From NCBI GenBank assembly GCA_965243105.1, contig CBDEUC010000003.1, forward strand, positions 372,001 to 436,000: DNA of 64,000 bases, read 5' to 3'. Under the pieces are notes generated by a model. That model saw only the letters and a list, made by a program, of their open reading frames with translations. It did no database searches and was not told where the DNA came from. This DNA is from WLWS01 sp965243105. GTDB lineage: Bacteria; Pseudomonadota; Gammaproteobacteria; Eutrophobiales; Eutrophobiaceae. The position numbers and the translations under genes are program-made. Shown here in pieces: positions 18,526 to 25,486 of the stretch. How positions within the stretch are numbered: position 1 is the first letter of the stretch; every line of letters starts with the position of its first letter.

Positions 18526-19824
18526 TTACTTTCGGCCGAAATAGAGCACCGCGGACATGGCAAGCAACATTGGCACGGCGAAAACGATGTATAGCTTTGA
18601 GCTTTCCCACCCCATGTCGAGTAAGGCACCGGTCACAAAAGGCGCAATTATCGCGCCTATGCGACCTACGCCAATTCCCCAGCCTATTCCCGTAGTACGA
18701 ATTTCCGCCGGGTACAGGGCCGGGCTGAGTACGTACAGGCCGTTGATGGAACCAAAAAGGAAAAACCCGATAAAGGCGCCAAGATAAATGGCCGTGTTCA
18801 GATCGCTCGCGAACAGGGCAAAGAGGCACATAAAAAACGCCGAGAAAAACATGAATGATACTGACAGCCACTTGCTCAGTAGTTTTATACACAAAATTCC
18901 AAAAATGACCTGGCCAAGGATACCACCAAGCTGTAACACCAGCCCCCCGGAAATTCCCTCGGTTTCGCTCAGTCCAGCCAGGGTCAGTAATTTTGGTGTC
19001 CAGCTCAGTACGAAATAAACACCCGCCATAACCATGAAAAAACCGGTCCACAGTAGTAATGTCGCTCGACGATATTCCGGCTTCCAAAGAGTTCGCACAC
19101 CGGGTTGTAATACTTCGTTACCCGGTTCCGGATCGGGAAGCTGCGCGACCGGGTCATGTCCCATTTTCACCAGCAATCCATTGACCTTTTCCAGGGCGTT
19201 TTCCGGCCTGCGGGCCAGCAGGTAATCCATGGATTCCGGCAAACGCCAGATGACGACCGGGATCATGAGCAGGGACAGCAATGCGCCGAGCATGAACATG
19301 GGTCGCCAACCAAGCTCCGGTATCAGTGCGCCAATTGTCGCCCCTCCAATAGCACCACCAATGAGATACCCCACCTGCAGGATACTGATACTGAGTCCGC
19401 GAAACTTGTCGGAGCTGTATTCAGCGGTAATACAATTGAGACTGGCGAGAGCGCCACCGATACCAAGTCCGGTAAACAGGCGTGCCGCGGCGAGCATGTA
19501 ATATCCTGTGCTTACAGCAGATATCAACATTCCCACGGTGACAATTAGCAGGCAAAGAATAATCAGCAGGCGTCGCCCATAGAAGTCTGCAAAACGGCCG
19601 AGAAATGCAGCGCCTATGGCCATGCCGACAAAGCCTGCACTAAAGAGCAGGCCAAGGGATTTGCCATCAAGTGACCACTCGTTGGAAATACTGGGCGCGG
19701 TAAATGACATTACCAGTACGTCAAAACCATCCAGCATGTTTATCATCACGCAGATGCTCACCGCCAGGACCTGGAACGACGACATGGAGCTGTCGTTTAT
19801 CAGGGTTTTAATATCTTTACTCAT
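18526..19824 (-). CDS. MFS transporter, aromatic acid:H+ symporter (AAHS) type
   Basis: 432 residues with twelve predicted membrane helices. The TM1 signature MLDGFDVLVMSFTAPSI matches the D-G-x-D motif that binds aromatic acids in PcaK/BenK-type carriers. The loop GRFADFYGRRLLI is the MFS loop 2-3 motif, and GWRPMFMLGAL follows later. Uptake of an aromatic or related acid is the family expectation. It is 25 bp downstream of the ActP-like symporter gene. This pairing, with the aromatic monooxygenase operon earlier in the window, fits organic acid use, although the two sets are about 15 kb apart. Confidence 0.88.
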   Translation of the reverse strand: MSKDIKTLINDSSMSSFQVLAVSICVMINMLDGFDVLVMSFTAPSISNEWSLDGKSLGLLFSAGFVGMAIGAAFLGRFADFYGRRLLIILCLLIVTVGMLISAVSTGYYMLAAARLFTGLGIGGALASLNCITAEYSSDKFRGLSISILQVGYLIGGAIGGATIGALIPELGWRPMFMLGALLSLLMIPVVIWRLPESMDYLLARRPENALEKVNGLLVKMGHDPVAQLPDPEPGNEVLQPGVRTLWKPEYRRATLLLWTGFFMVMAGVYFVLSWTPKLLTLAGLSETEGISGGLVLQLGGILGQVIFGILCIKLLSKWLSVSFMFFSAFFMCLFALFASDLNTAIYLGAFIGFFLFGSINGLYVLSPALYPAEIRTTGIGWGIGVGRIGAIIAPFVTGALLDMGWESSKLYIVFAVPMLLAMSAVLYFGRK

Positions 19825-19849
19825 GCTTTACCGTGTTCCTTTCTCGTCT

Positions 19850-21403
19850 TTACTTACCGGGCTGTTCAAAGGCAATCGAGAACTGGTGGTCAAATCTATT
19901 TTTTTCCTTCCTCGCTCTCTCGCTGCCATCCAGTATTGAGAACAGCCACATTCCCACAAACGCCGCAGGCACGGACACCAGTGCCGGGTACTTGTAGGGG
20001 AACAGGGCTTTTGCATTACCGAGGATTTCCACCCAGATTGTTGGCCCGACAATGATCAGTCCCACCGATAACAGCAAGCCTGCGAGGCCTCCCAGTATGG
20101 CACCACGTGTTGTCAGGCCGCGCCAGTACAGCGAAAGTATGAGAATGGGGAAATTGGTACTGCCCGACACGCATAAAACCATGGAAATCATGTAGGCGAT
20201 ATTCTGGTCCTCAAACGCCAGCGCCAGCATGATACCGCTAATACCCAGCACCACCGTTGCTATGCGGGTAATTCTTACCTCTGCGCTTTCTGACACCTTC
20301 CCTTTCAGCAGGCCATTGGCGTAAAGGTCATGGGAAACTGCAGACGCGCCGGCGAGGATCAGGCCGGCAACCACGGCAAGAATGGTGGCAAAGGCAACAA
20401 CGGAGATAACACCGAAAAACACGTCGCCGCCAATCACCCTCGATAAATGGATGGAGACCATGTTGTTGCCGCCCAGCAACTTGCCCGAGGCGTCGTAAAA
20501 TTCAGGGTACTGCGGCAGCAGGACAATTGCACCAAAGCCGATGACAAAAAACACCATGGCAAAGGCAGAACCGATACAGGCGGTGGCATAAATTACGGAA
20601 ATGTTGGCCTGCCGTGCATCGGGTACGGTAAACAGCCGCATCAATACGTGGGGCAGTCCCGCAAACCCAAGCGTCAGGGCCATCGCCAGGGATAAAATAG
20701 AGAAAGGATCTTTCAGGTAAGCGCCGGGGCCGAGTACGGTGGCGCCAAGCCGGTGAGTCATTGCCACGCCATCATAAAGCTCGATGAAGCTAAAACCGAA
20801 GCGGGACATGATCATTATAGACATAAATGTGATTGCACTGATCATCATGACTGCCTTGGTGACCTGTATCCAGGTTGTCGCAAGCATTCCGCCAACGGCT
20901 ACATAGGTCATGGTAAGCACGCCCGCTACGATGACGGCCGTGCTGTAATCAAGGCCAAACAGGAGCTGTACCAGCTTTCCTGCCCCGACAAACTGCGCGA
21001 TAAGGTAGAGCACAACGATCACCAGCGAGCAAATAGCGCAAAATGTACGTATGGGTAATTCTTCAAGCCTGAATGCCACTACATCTGAGAGGGTGAATTT
21101 TCCCAGGTTTCGAAACGGCCCGGCCATGGAAAACATGACTATGGCCAGACCAACCATGGGACTGACGATATAAATGAGCCCATCAAAACCCGAGGTATAA
21201 ATAAGGCCAACAATACCGAGAAATGTTGCTGCAGACATGAAATCGCCGGAGATGGCAACGCCGTTTACAAGACCGCTGATTCGACTGCCCGCGGCATAGA
21301 AGTCGGAAGCTGTTTTTGAATACCTGGCGGCGCGCCAGGTGATAAAAAGTGTAAAGCCGACAAAGACAACAAACAGTGTGACCGCTGTTACATTCAATTC
21401 CAT
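19850..21403 (-). CDS. Sodium:solute symporter, ActP/acetate permease-like
   Basis: A 517-residue SSS-family carrier with 13 predicted helices. The ActP-like signatures are FYAAGSRISGLVNGVAISGDFMSAATFLG near the N-terminus (residues 40-68) and the conserved TWIQVTKAVMM block. These carriers import short monocarboxylates with Na+ or H+. The gene directly follows the small DUF485 gene, the usual partner of ActP (yjcH-actP order), which strengthens the call. Acetate, pyruvate or propionate are the likely substrates; specificity cannot be fixed here. Confidence 0.92.
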   Translation of the reverse strand: MELNVTAVTLFVVFVGFTLFITWRAARYSKTASDFYAAGSRISGLVNGVAISGDFMSAATFLGIVGLIYTSGFDGLIYIVSPMVGLAIVMFSMAGPFRNLGKFTLSDVVAFRLEELPIRTFCAICSLVIVVLYLIAQFVGAGKLVQLLFGLDYSTAVIVAGVLTMTYVAVGGMLATTWIQVTKAVMMISAITFMSIMIMSRFGFSFIELYDGVAMTHRLGATVLGPGAYLKDPFSILSLAMALTLGFAGLPHVLMRLFTVPDARQANISVIYATACIGSAFAMVFFVIGFGAIVLLPQYPEFYDASGKLLGGNNMVSIHLSRVIGGDVFFGVISVVAFATILAVVAGLILAGASAVSHDLYANGLLKGKVSESAEVRITRIATVVLGISGIMLALAFEDQNIAYMISMVLCVSGSTNFPILILSLYWRGLTTRGAILGGLAGLLLSVGLIIVGPTIWVEILGNAKALFPYKYPALVSVPAAFVGMWLFSILDGSERARKEKNRFDHQFSIAFEQPGK

Positions 21404-21420
21404 GGCATTGCTTTTCTTCT

Positions 21421-21624
21421 TTATTGTTTGCGTACGTAAAAGACCATGAGTGCGAATATTGTCACCACGAAAAGAAAGGCCAGTGGTATTCCCAGTGTCA
21501 GCCGGGAATCAAAAAGCGGCACGTGGTAAAGCGAAGGAAAAAATGCAAAGGTAACGAGGAATGCGGCAAATAGCACGCACACAAAAAGCAACAAGGCCAG
21601 CGCCAGCTTCTGTTTCTCCCCCAT
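21421..21624 (-). CDS. DUF485 small membrane protein (YjcH-like)
   Basis: 67 residues with two hydrophobic helices (LALALLLFVCVLFAAFLVTF and LTLGIPLAFLFVVTIFALMV) and a basic C-terminus, the standard DUF485 layout. It starts the transport run 17 bp ahead of the ActP-like gene, the same order as yjcH-actP in other proteobacteria. It presumably assists or belongs to the symporter; its molecular role is not known. Confidence 0.85.
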   Translation of the reverse strand: MGEKQKLALALLLFVCVLFAAFLVTFAFFPSLYHVPLFDSRLTLGIPLAFLFVVTIFALMVFYVRKQ

Positions 21625-21761
21625 TGTTTACTTACCCCGGTATACCTGTAATGAAATATACAAGGAAGCCCTCACAGCTTCATCCTGTTCTTATTTGAAA
21701 GCCCCCACTCTCCCCGGATTTCTCCCGCCGGGGCCACATCCCCTAATAATGCACACAGCTT

Positions 21762-21802
21762 TTGATCCAAATCAAATCGTGCACTGCAGCAATGCGCATA
21801 AT
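21762..21802 (+). promoter_or_regulatory. FNR/ANR box and -10 of the DUF6455-OmpW operon
   Basis: TTGATCCAAATCAA at 21762-21775 is an exact match to the FNR/ANR consensus TTGAT-N4-ATCAA. A CATAAT -10 lies at 21797-21802, so transcription should start near 21809-21810. The box centre at 21768.5 would then lie about 41 bp upstream, the class II activator position. The box is divergently shared with the DUF485 gene, but its spacing fits the rightward genes. Confidence 0.7.
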
Positions 21803-21837
21803 ACAGGGAGAATTTTTACATAAATACGGAATAAATA

Positions 21838-22212
21838 ATGAATTACCTGTCAATGATCTTCCTGGCAATACTATCAATCCTGCTGGTATTCACCGGTCTC
21901 AGCCTGTTTACCGCCATCCACGGCAACTATCGCCGTGCCAACGAACTTCGCCGGCAGTTTGGCCAGCGTATTCGACTAATACCGCTTTTCAAGTTGCTTC
22001 AACAAAAAGACGTATCGCTGGAGCAATGGCTGCACCTGGCCCCGGTATCCACCATCGAGAATGCAGTTCGCCAGTGTGAATCATGCAGTAAGACAGAGAA
22101 CTGCCTTGTACTGCTTAAAAAATCGCAACAGGCAGTGCCGAATCATTGTAGCAATGAAGCACTGCTTGATTACCTCGCTGAATCTCCAGGCGGCGCTTAC
22201 GTGGCCGCATAG
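21838..22212 (+). CDS. Membrane-anchored DUF6455-like cysteine protein
   Basis: 124 residues. One N-terminal membrane helix (LSMIFLAILSILLVFTGLSLF) is followed by a basic segment. The C-terminal domain has the spacing IENAVRQCESCSKTENC...HCSNEALLDYL, which matches DUF6455: CxxC, a further Cys about five residues on, then a Cys in a (x)CxNxxLL block. The cysteines probably bind metal or form disulfides. Function is unknown. It lies behind the FNR box and 50 bp before ompW, so both genes likely respond to oxygen. Confidence 0.7.
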   Translation: MNYLSMIFLAILSILLVFTGLSLFTAIHGNYRRANELRRQFGQRIRLIPLFKLLQQKDVSLEQWLHLAPVSTIENAVRQCESCSKTENCLVLLKKSQQAVPNHCSNEALLDYLAESPGGAYVAA

Positions 22213-22262
22213 GCACACTAACTGGTTTCAGAATTATCTATTGCTTGAAAGGAGTATCTAAA

Positions 22263-23006
22263 ATGAAAAAACTTGTACTGTCTTTATTGTTAATTAATTT
22301 CTTCATCCCCTCGGTGATGGCGGAAAAAGGTGACATTCTCGTCAGGCTACGTGGTATTGCCATTACACCCGATGACGACAGTGACCAGGTCCGGGTTGCC
22401 GGCCTTGGCACTGTTCAAAGTCTTAACGGCGGCGAGTCTTCAAGGGTAAACGTGGATACGGCTATTGTTCCTGAACTCGATATAACCTACATGCTGACAG
22501 ACCACCTCGGCGTAGAGGCGATAGCCGGAATAGCCAACCACAGTGTCAAGCTCAAGGATGATGGCCTGTCTACCCTGGTAGGAGCCCTGGTGCCCGGTGC
22601 TGGTTCGGAGCTGACAGACGGTTTCAAGATATTTGATACCTGGGTCTTGCCGCCAACCGTCACCCTGCAATATCACTTTACACCGGAGAGTAAAATCCGT
22701 CCCTACGCCGGTGTCGGCGTCAATTACACCGCCTTCCTCTGGGACGATGCCACGAGCCGCCTGGAACAGGCAGTTGGTGGCCCGGTTCATGTCAATACTC
22801 GAAACGGATGGACCTGGGCTGTGCAGGCTGGCGTGGATATCGACTGGCGGGACAACTGGTATTTCAATATTGACCTCAAGTATATCGATATCGATACTGA
22901 GGCAAGCCTGTTCCTGAACGGCGGACCACTTGCCGGGACAAATCTAAGGGTGGATACAAACATCAGCCCCTTTGTGATCGGGGCAGGAATCGGCTACCGG
23001 TTCTGA
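22263..23006 (+). CDS. OmpW-family outer-membrane protein
   Basis: Translation should start at ATG 22263, which has AAAGGAG 7-8 nt upstream and gives a signal peptide MKKLVLSLLLINFFIPSVMA; a start at 22245 would add six residues. The mature part of about 225 residues matches the OmpW eight-stranded barrel: DILVRLRGIAITPDD, the inner block LDITYMLTDHLGVEAIAG, YHFTPESKIRPYAGVGVNYT and the terminal FVIGAGIGYRF ending in Phe, the outer-membrane assembly signal. OmpW forms a narrow hydrophobic channel and is FNR-controlled in enterobacteria, which agrees with the upstream FNR box. Confidence 0.92.
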   Translation: MKKLVLSLLLINFFIPSVMAEKGDILVRLRGIAITPDDDSDQVRVAGLGTVQSLNGGESSRVNVDTAIVPELDITYMLTDHLGVEAIAGIANHSVKLKDDGLSTLVGALVPGAGSELTDGFKIFDTWVLPPTVTLQYHFTPESKIRPYAGVGVNYTAFLWDDATSRLEQAVGGPVHVNTRNGWTWAVQAGVDIDWRDNWYFNIDLKYIDIDTEASLFLNGGPLAGTNLRVDTNISPFVIGAGIGYRF

Positions 23007-23081
23007 GACGAAGCGGTAGTCCAGGGTTAGCGGAGTATCGGGCGTCTCCTGGACGCTCGTCCGCTGTACAAGCCTAGTCTT

Positions 23082-23375
23082 TCAGGAACACTTCAGCACA
23101 CTTGTCGAGACCTTGTCTGCAGGCTTGTGAAATGGCGATACCTCGCGGTATTCCCGCAACAATGCTTCCGCACTTTGCGTTTGAGCCACCGTTTGATTCA
23201 TCCAGCCATCAAACAGGTTGGCCCCACCCAGCCACTTGGTCTTGTGTTCTCGACAAATGAACCAGTGCTCGAGCCCAAGATTCACATAACCATCATTCTT
23301 TCCGCAGTGAGGGCATTCGCCACAGTAACGGGCATGCTGAATATCGGGAAACGGTAATACATTAGTCGGCGTCAT
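23082..23375 (-). CDS. Small zinc-ribbon-like hypothetical protein
   Basis: 97 residues from the ATG at 23375, which has GGAG 7 nt upstream; ten further in-frame residues upstream have no ribosome site. The N-terminal part holds YCGECPHCGKNDGY and, 20 residues on, WFICREHKTKW, a Cys4- or Cys3His-type metal knuckle. The rest is short and polar. The family is not recognised; a small cytosolic Zn-binding protein is the safest description. It is convergent with ompW. Confidence 0.6.
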   Translation of the reverse strand: MTPTNVLPFPDIQHARYCGECPHCGKNDGYVNLGLEHWFICREHKTKWLGGANLFDGWMNQTVAQTQSAEALLREYREVSPFHKPADKVSTSVLKCS

Positions 23376-23613
23376 GTTAAGGCTCCAGTTCAAATGTATT
23401 TGCACTCATACTCTATTAAATATAGCAGCAACTAGTGTGCCATTCAGATGTTACAGGAGTAAGAAATCGCTATATTTGAAGGGTTTCAGGGGATTACCGG
23501 ATCAACATGACAAATCACTATAAAACAAGTGATCGATTTTGCATTGCCAGTTTACTGGCAGCTGTCGCCATACTGCACCAGTTTTGCCCATGATGCCGGG
23601 CAGCTGAAGAAAT

Positions 23614-24873
23614 TTAACGATCGACGAAGGTTTCCCTGACGACAAACTTTCTCTGCTGAAGTTGTTTACGTGCCTCCGGGGTGAGCCTGCCAGCGGTGAC
23701 CAGTTCCCAGGTAGAAAAACCGGATTGCATTGCCCTTTTTTGAAGCGAATCAAACAGGCTCTCGGTTTCCTCGGACCAGTAAATCATGTCGACTGGAACG
23801 AAATAAGCAATACGACGATCATTACCCACCGCCTCCAGCACTTCGGCCCCGGCATTCAGCTTGTTCAATCCACCGATTTCTTCATGGTAATGTTTCAGCA
23901 TCATGGCACTCTCGTCAAAAGCAAGAGCCATGACTTCATCCTCGGCAGCGAGCGCGGCCTCGATAAAGGCGCCGCGGTTTCTTAGTCCGCTTATTGCGTC
24001 AAGGTAATGGCAAATCCTTGTCTGGTGTCTCGGGGAAAATGTTGACTGATTTAGAAAACGATCGATCGTGGACTCATTAACGTTCATGGACTCAAGAAGT
24101 TGCCGATTGACCTGCTGCAGTTCCTGGACACCCTTGCTCTTTAACAGGTATGCCGTAGTCGACTCTACCTGCACATCGGCAGCCTTTGGCGGTCTCTTGA
24201 TCTGACTACGCAAGGTCGGAGTACCGGCAGAGATTTTTCCACCACTTCGTGCGCGGGTTATGCTGTTAAGAAATTGCTGTACGTTCAGGTTACTCGAGTA
24301 AACATCAAGCCCCCACTGGCTGGCGATATTTCTTTTATGCATTGCTGCAACCGGGTCACTGGATTCCTGCACCAGGTAGCTGGCTGTGCCTCGCGTCGTG
24401 CGCCTGCTCTGCCCGGTCAGGGTTTCTTCGAGGTTGTCTGCGAACTGTCCTGCAAGGTCTGCCGCGGACTCCACCGGCCTGCTGATAATATCAATGGCAG
24501 AATCGGCTCGAATACTGAACTGCCCCTGGAGTTCATTCGATAACCCCCGGTCGTCATCACGAACCTGGTTCATTGCCTGTGACAATGTGGATATCTCCTC
24601 GACGCGTTTCCTGAACATGGCCATCGAACTGATGTTGTAGGTACCCATGTCACTGTGAACGCGAAAGTCAAAAAATTTACCGCTGAGTTCAATATCCTCT
24701 ACTCGATGATACAGGGACTGGGCCTGTTGCGAGGTCAGGATATCGGACATTCGAATAACAGGACGTGGCTCGTAATAGCCCTGCGCTGAAACGCTGGTTA
24801 ACAGGAGTAGTAGCAGGACAAGCGGGCGCCTGCCTGGCAAACACCCGTATTCCTGCTTATCGAGATGTGTCAT
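23614..24873 (-). CDS. Secreted protein of unknown family
   Basis: 419 residues with a clear signal peptide (RRPLVLLLLLLTSVSAQG, cleavage near residue 31). The mature protein is hydrophilic and helical with no membrane segment or repeat. A central block, DPVAAMHKRNIASQWGLDVYSSN, is followed by a short polar run and then a late HHEEIGGLNKLN-like region. I cannot assign a family. It starts 12 bp after the Fae-like gene stop, so it is probably the last gene of the operon with the Fae-like and cyclic-nucleotide/rhodanese proteins. A periplasmic or exported location is supported; function is not. Confidence 0.7.
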   Translation of the reverse strand: MTHLDKQEYGCLPGRRPLVLLLLLLTSVSAQGYYEPRPVIRMSDILTSQQAQSLYHRVEDIELSGKFFDFRVHSDMGTYNISSMAMFRKRVEEISTLSQAMNQVRDDDRGLSNELQGQFSIRADSAIDIISRPVESAADLAGQFADNLEETLTGQSRRTTRGTASYLVQESSDPVAAMHKRNIASQWGLDVYSSNLNVQQFLNSITRARSGGKISAGTPTLRSQIKRPPKAADVQVESTTAYLLKSKGVQELQQVNRQLLESMNVNESTIDRFLNQSTFSPRHQTRICHYLDAISGLRNRGAFIEAALAAEDEVMALAFDESAMMLKHYHEEIGGLNKLNAGAEVLEAVGNDRRIAYFVPVDMIYWSEETESLFDSLQKRAMQSGFSTWELVTAGRLTPEARKQLQQRKFVVRETFVDR

Positions 24874-24885
24874 TAAGAAAGGTAT

Positions 24886-25434
24886 CTAGATCTTTCCATC
24901 CAGCCCCATCTGGTAGTACTTGTGGGTAATGGATTCCTGGTTTTCCAATAACCAGTCAATATTCGGCTCGTGGTTCATCGCCTTGTGGATGGCACTGGCG
25001 GTGGCTTTACGATGAATATCGAAAAGGATCTTGTGATCAAGGTCGTCAGCATCTGCAACCATGGGATTCAGCCATACCGAGACAATGATACCCAGGTCGT
25101 TGGCTTTTTCTTTTGGAATATCGCCATTGCGCACGGAGTCCAGCACACCATTAGCGATAGCACCCTGCACGGTACCCATGAGAATATTGGTGTACCTTTC
25201 CTTGTTTACTGTCACCTTGCTGACCATCAGGGTTGGCGGCCTGACCATGATATCGGTGTTGAGTATCGCCAGGACCCTGGAGTGGCCCTTGACCTGGTCT
25301 CCCATGAGAGTGGCAAACGCGGTACCGACGGGCCCATCCATCTCGCCAATAACTACTTCCGGTTCTGCAGCAGTGCCCGGAGGTCCGCCAGCTACTAATG
25401 ATTCACCCACGCGTAAAACTATTCTATCGCTCAT
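24886..25434 (-). CDS. Formaldehyde-activating enzyme (Fae) homologue without the catalytic His
   Basis: 182 residues aligned end to end with Fae: RVGESLVAGG (Fae VGEALVGDG), the block VVIGEMDGPVGTAFATLM, LMVSKVTVN (Fae LMFNKVTIN), GAIANGVLDSVRNGDIPKEKANDLGIIVSVWL and a final helix with ATASAIHKAMNHEPN. True Fae condenses formaldehyde with tetrahydromethanopterin. By my alignment its catalytic His22 corresponds to Glu24 here (AEPEVVIG). No other H4MPT-pathway gene is in the window. A changed ligand or aldehyde-binding role is therefore possible. It lies 52 bp after the cyclic-nucleotide/rhodanese gene. Confidence 0.8.
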   Translation of the reverse strand: MSDRIVLRVGESLVAGGPPGTAAEPEVVIGEMDGPVGTAFATLMGDQVKGHSRVLAILNTDIMVRPPTLMVSKVTVNKERYTNILMGTVQGAIANGVLDSVRNGDIPKEKANDLGIIVSVWLNPMVADADDLDHKILFDIHRKATASAIHKAMNHEPNIDWLLENQESITHKYYQMGLDGKI

Positions 25435-25486
25435 ATCGATCTATTCTATCTTGATTGAAGTTTGAAGAAATGCTTGTTGTGAACAG

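Noticed and set aside
18380..18629. N-terminal extension of the RND outer-membrane factor
   Set aside because: It would overlap the MFS gene by 100 bp and put 83 Cys- and Ser-rich residues ahead of a perfect lipoprotein signal.
23514..23600. 28-codon plus-strand ORF between the zinc-ribbon gene and the secreted protein
   Set aside because: It is short, has no ribosome site and overlaps a small stem, so chance is the better explanation.
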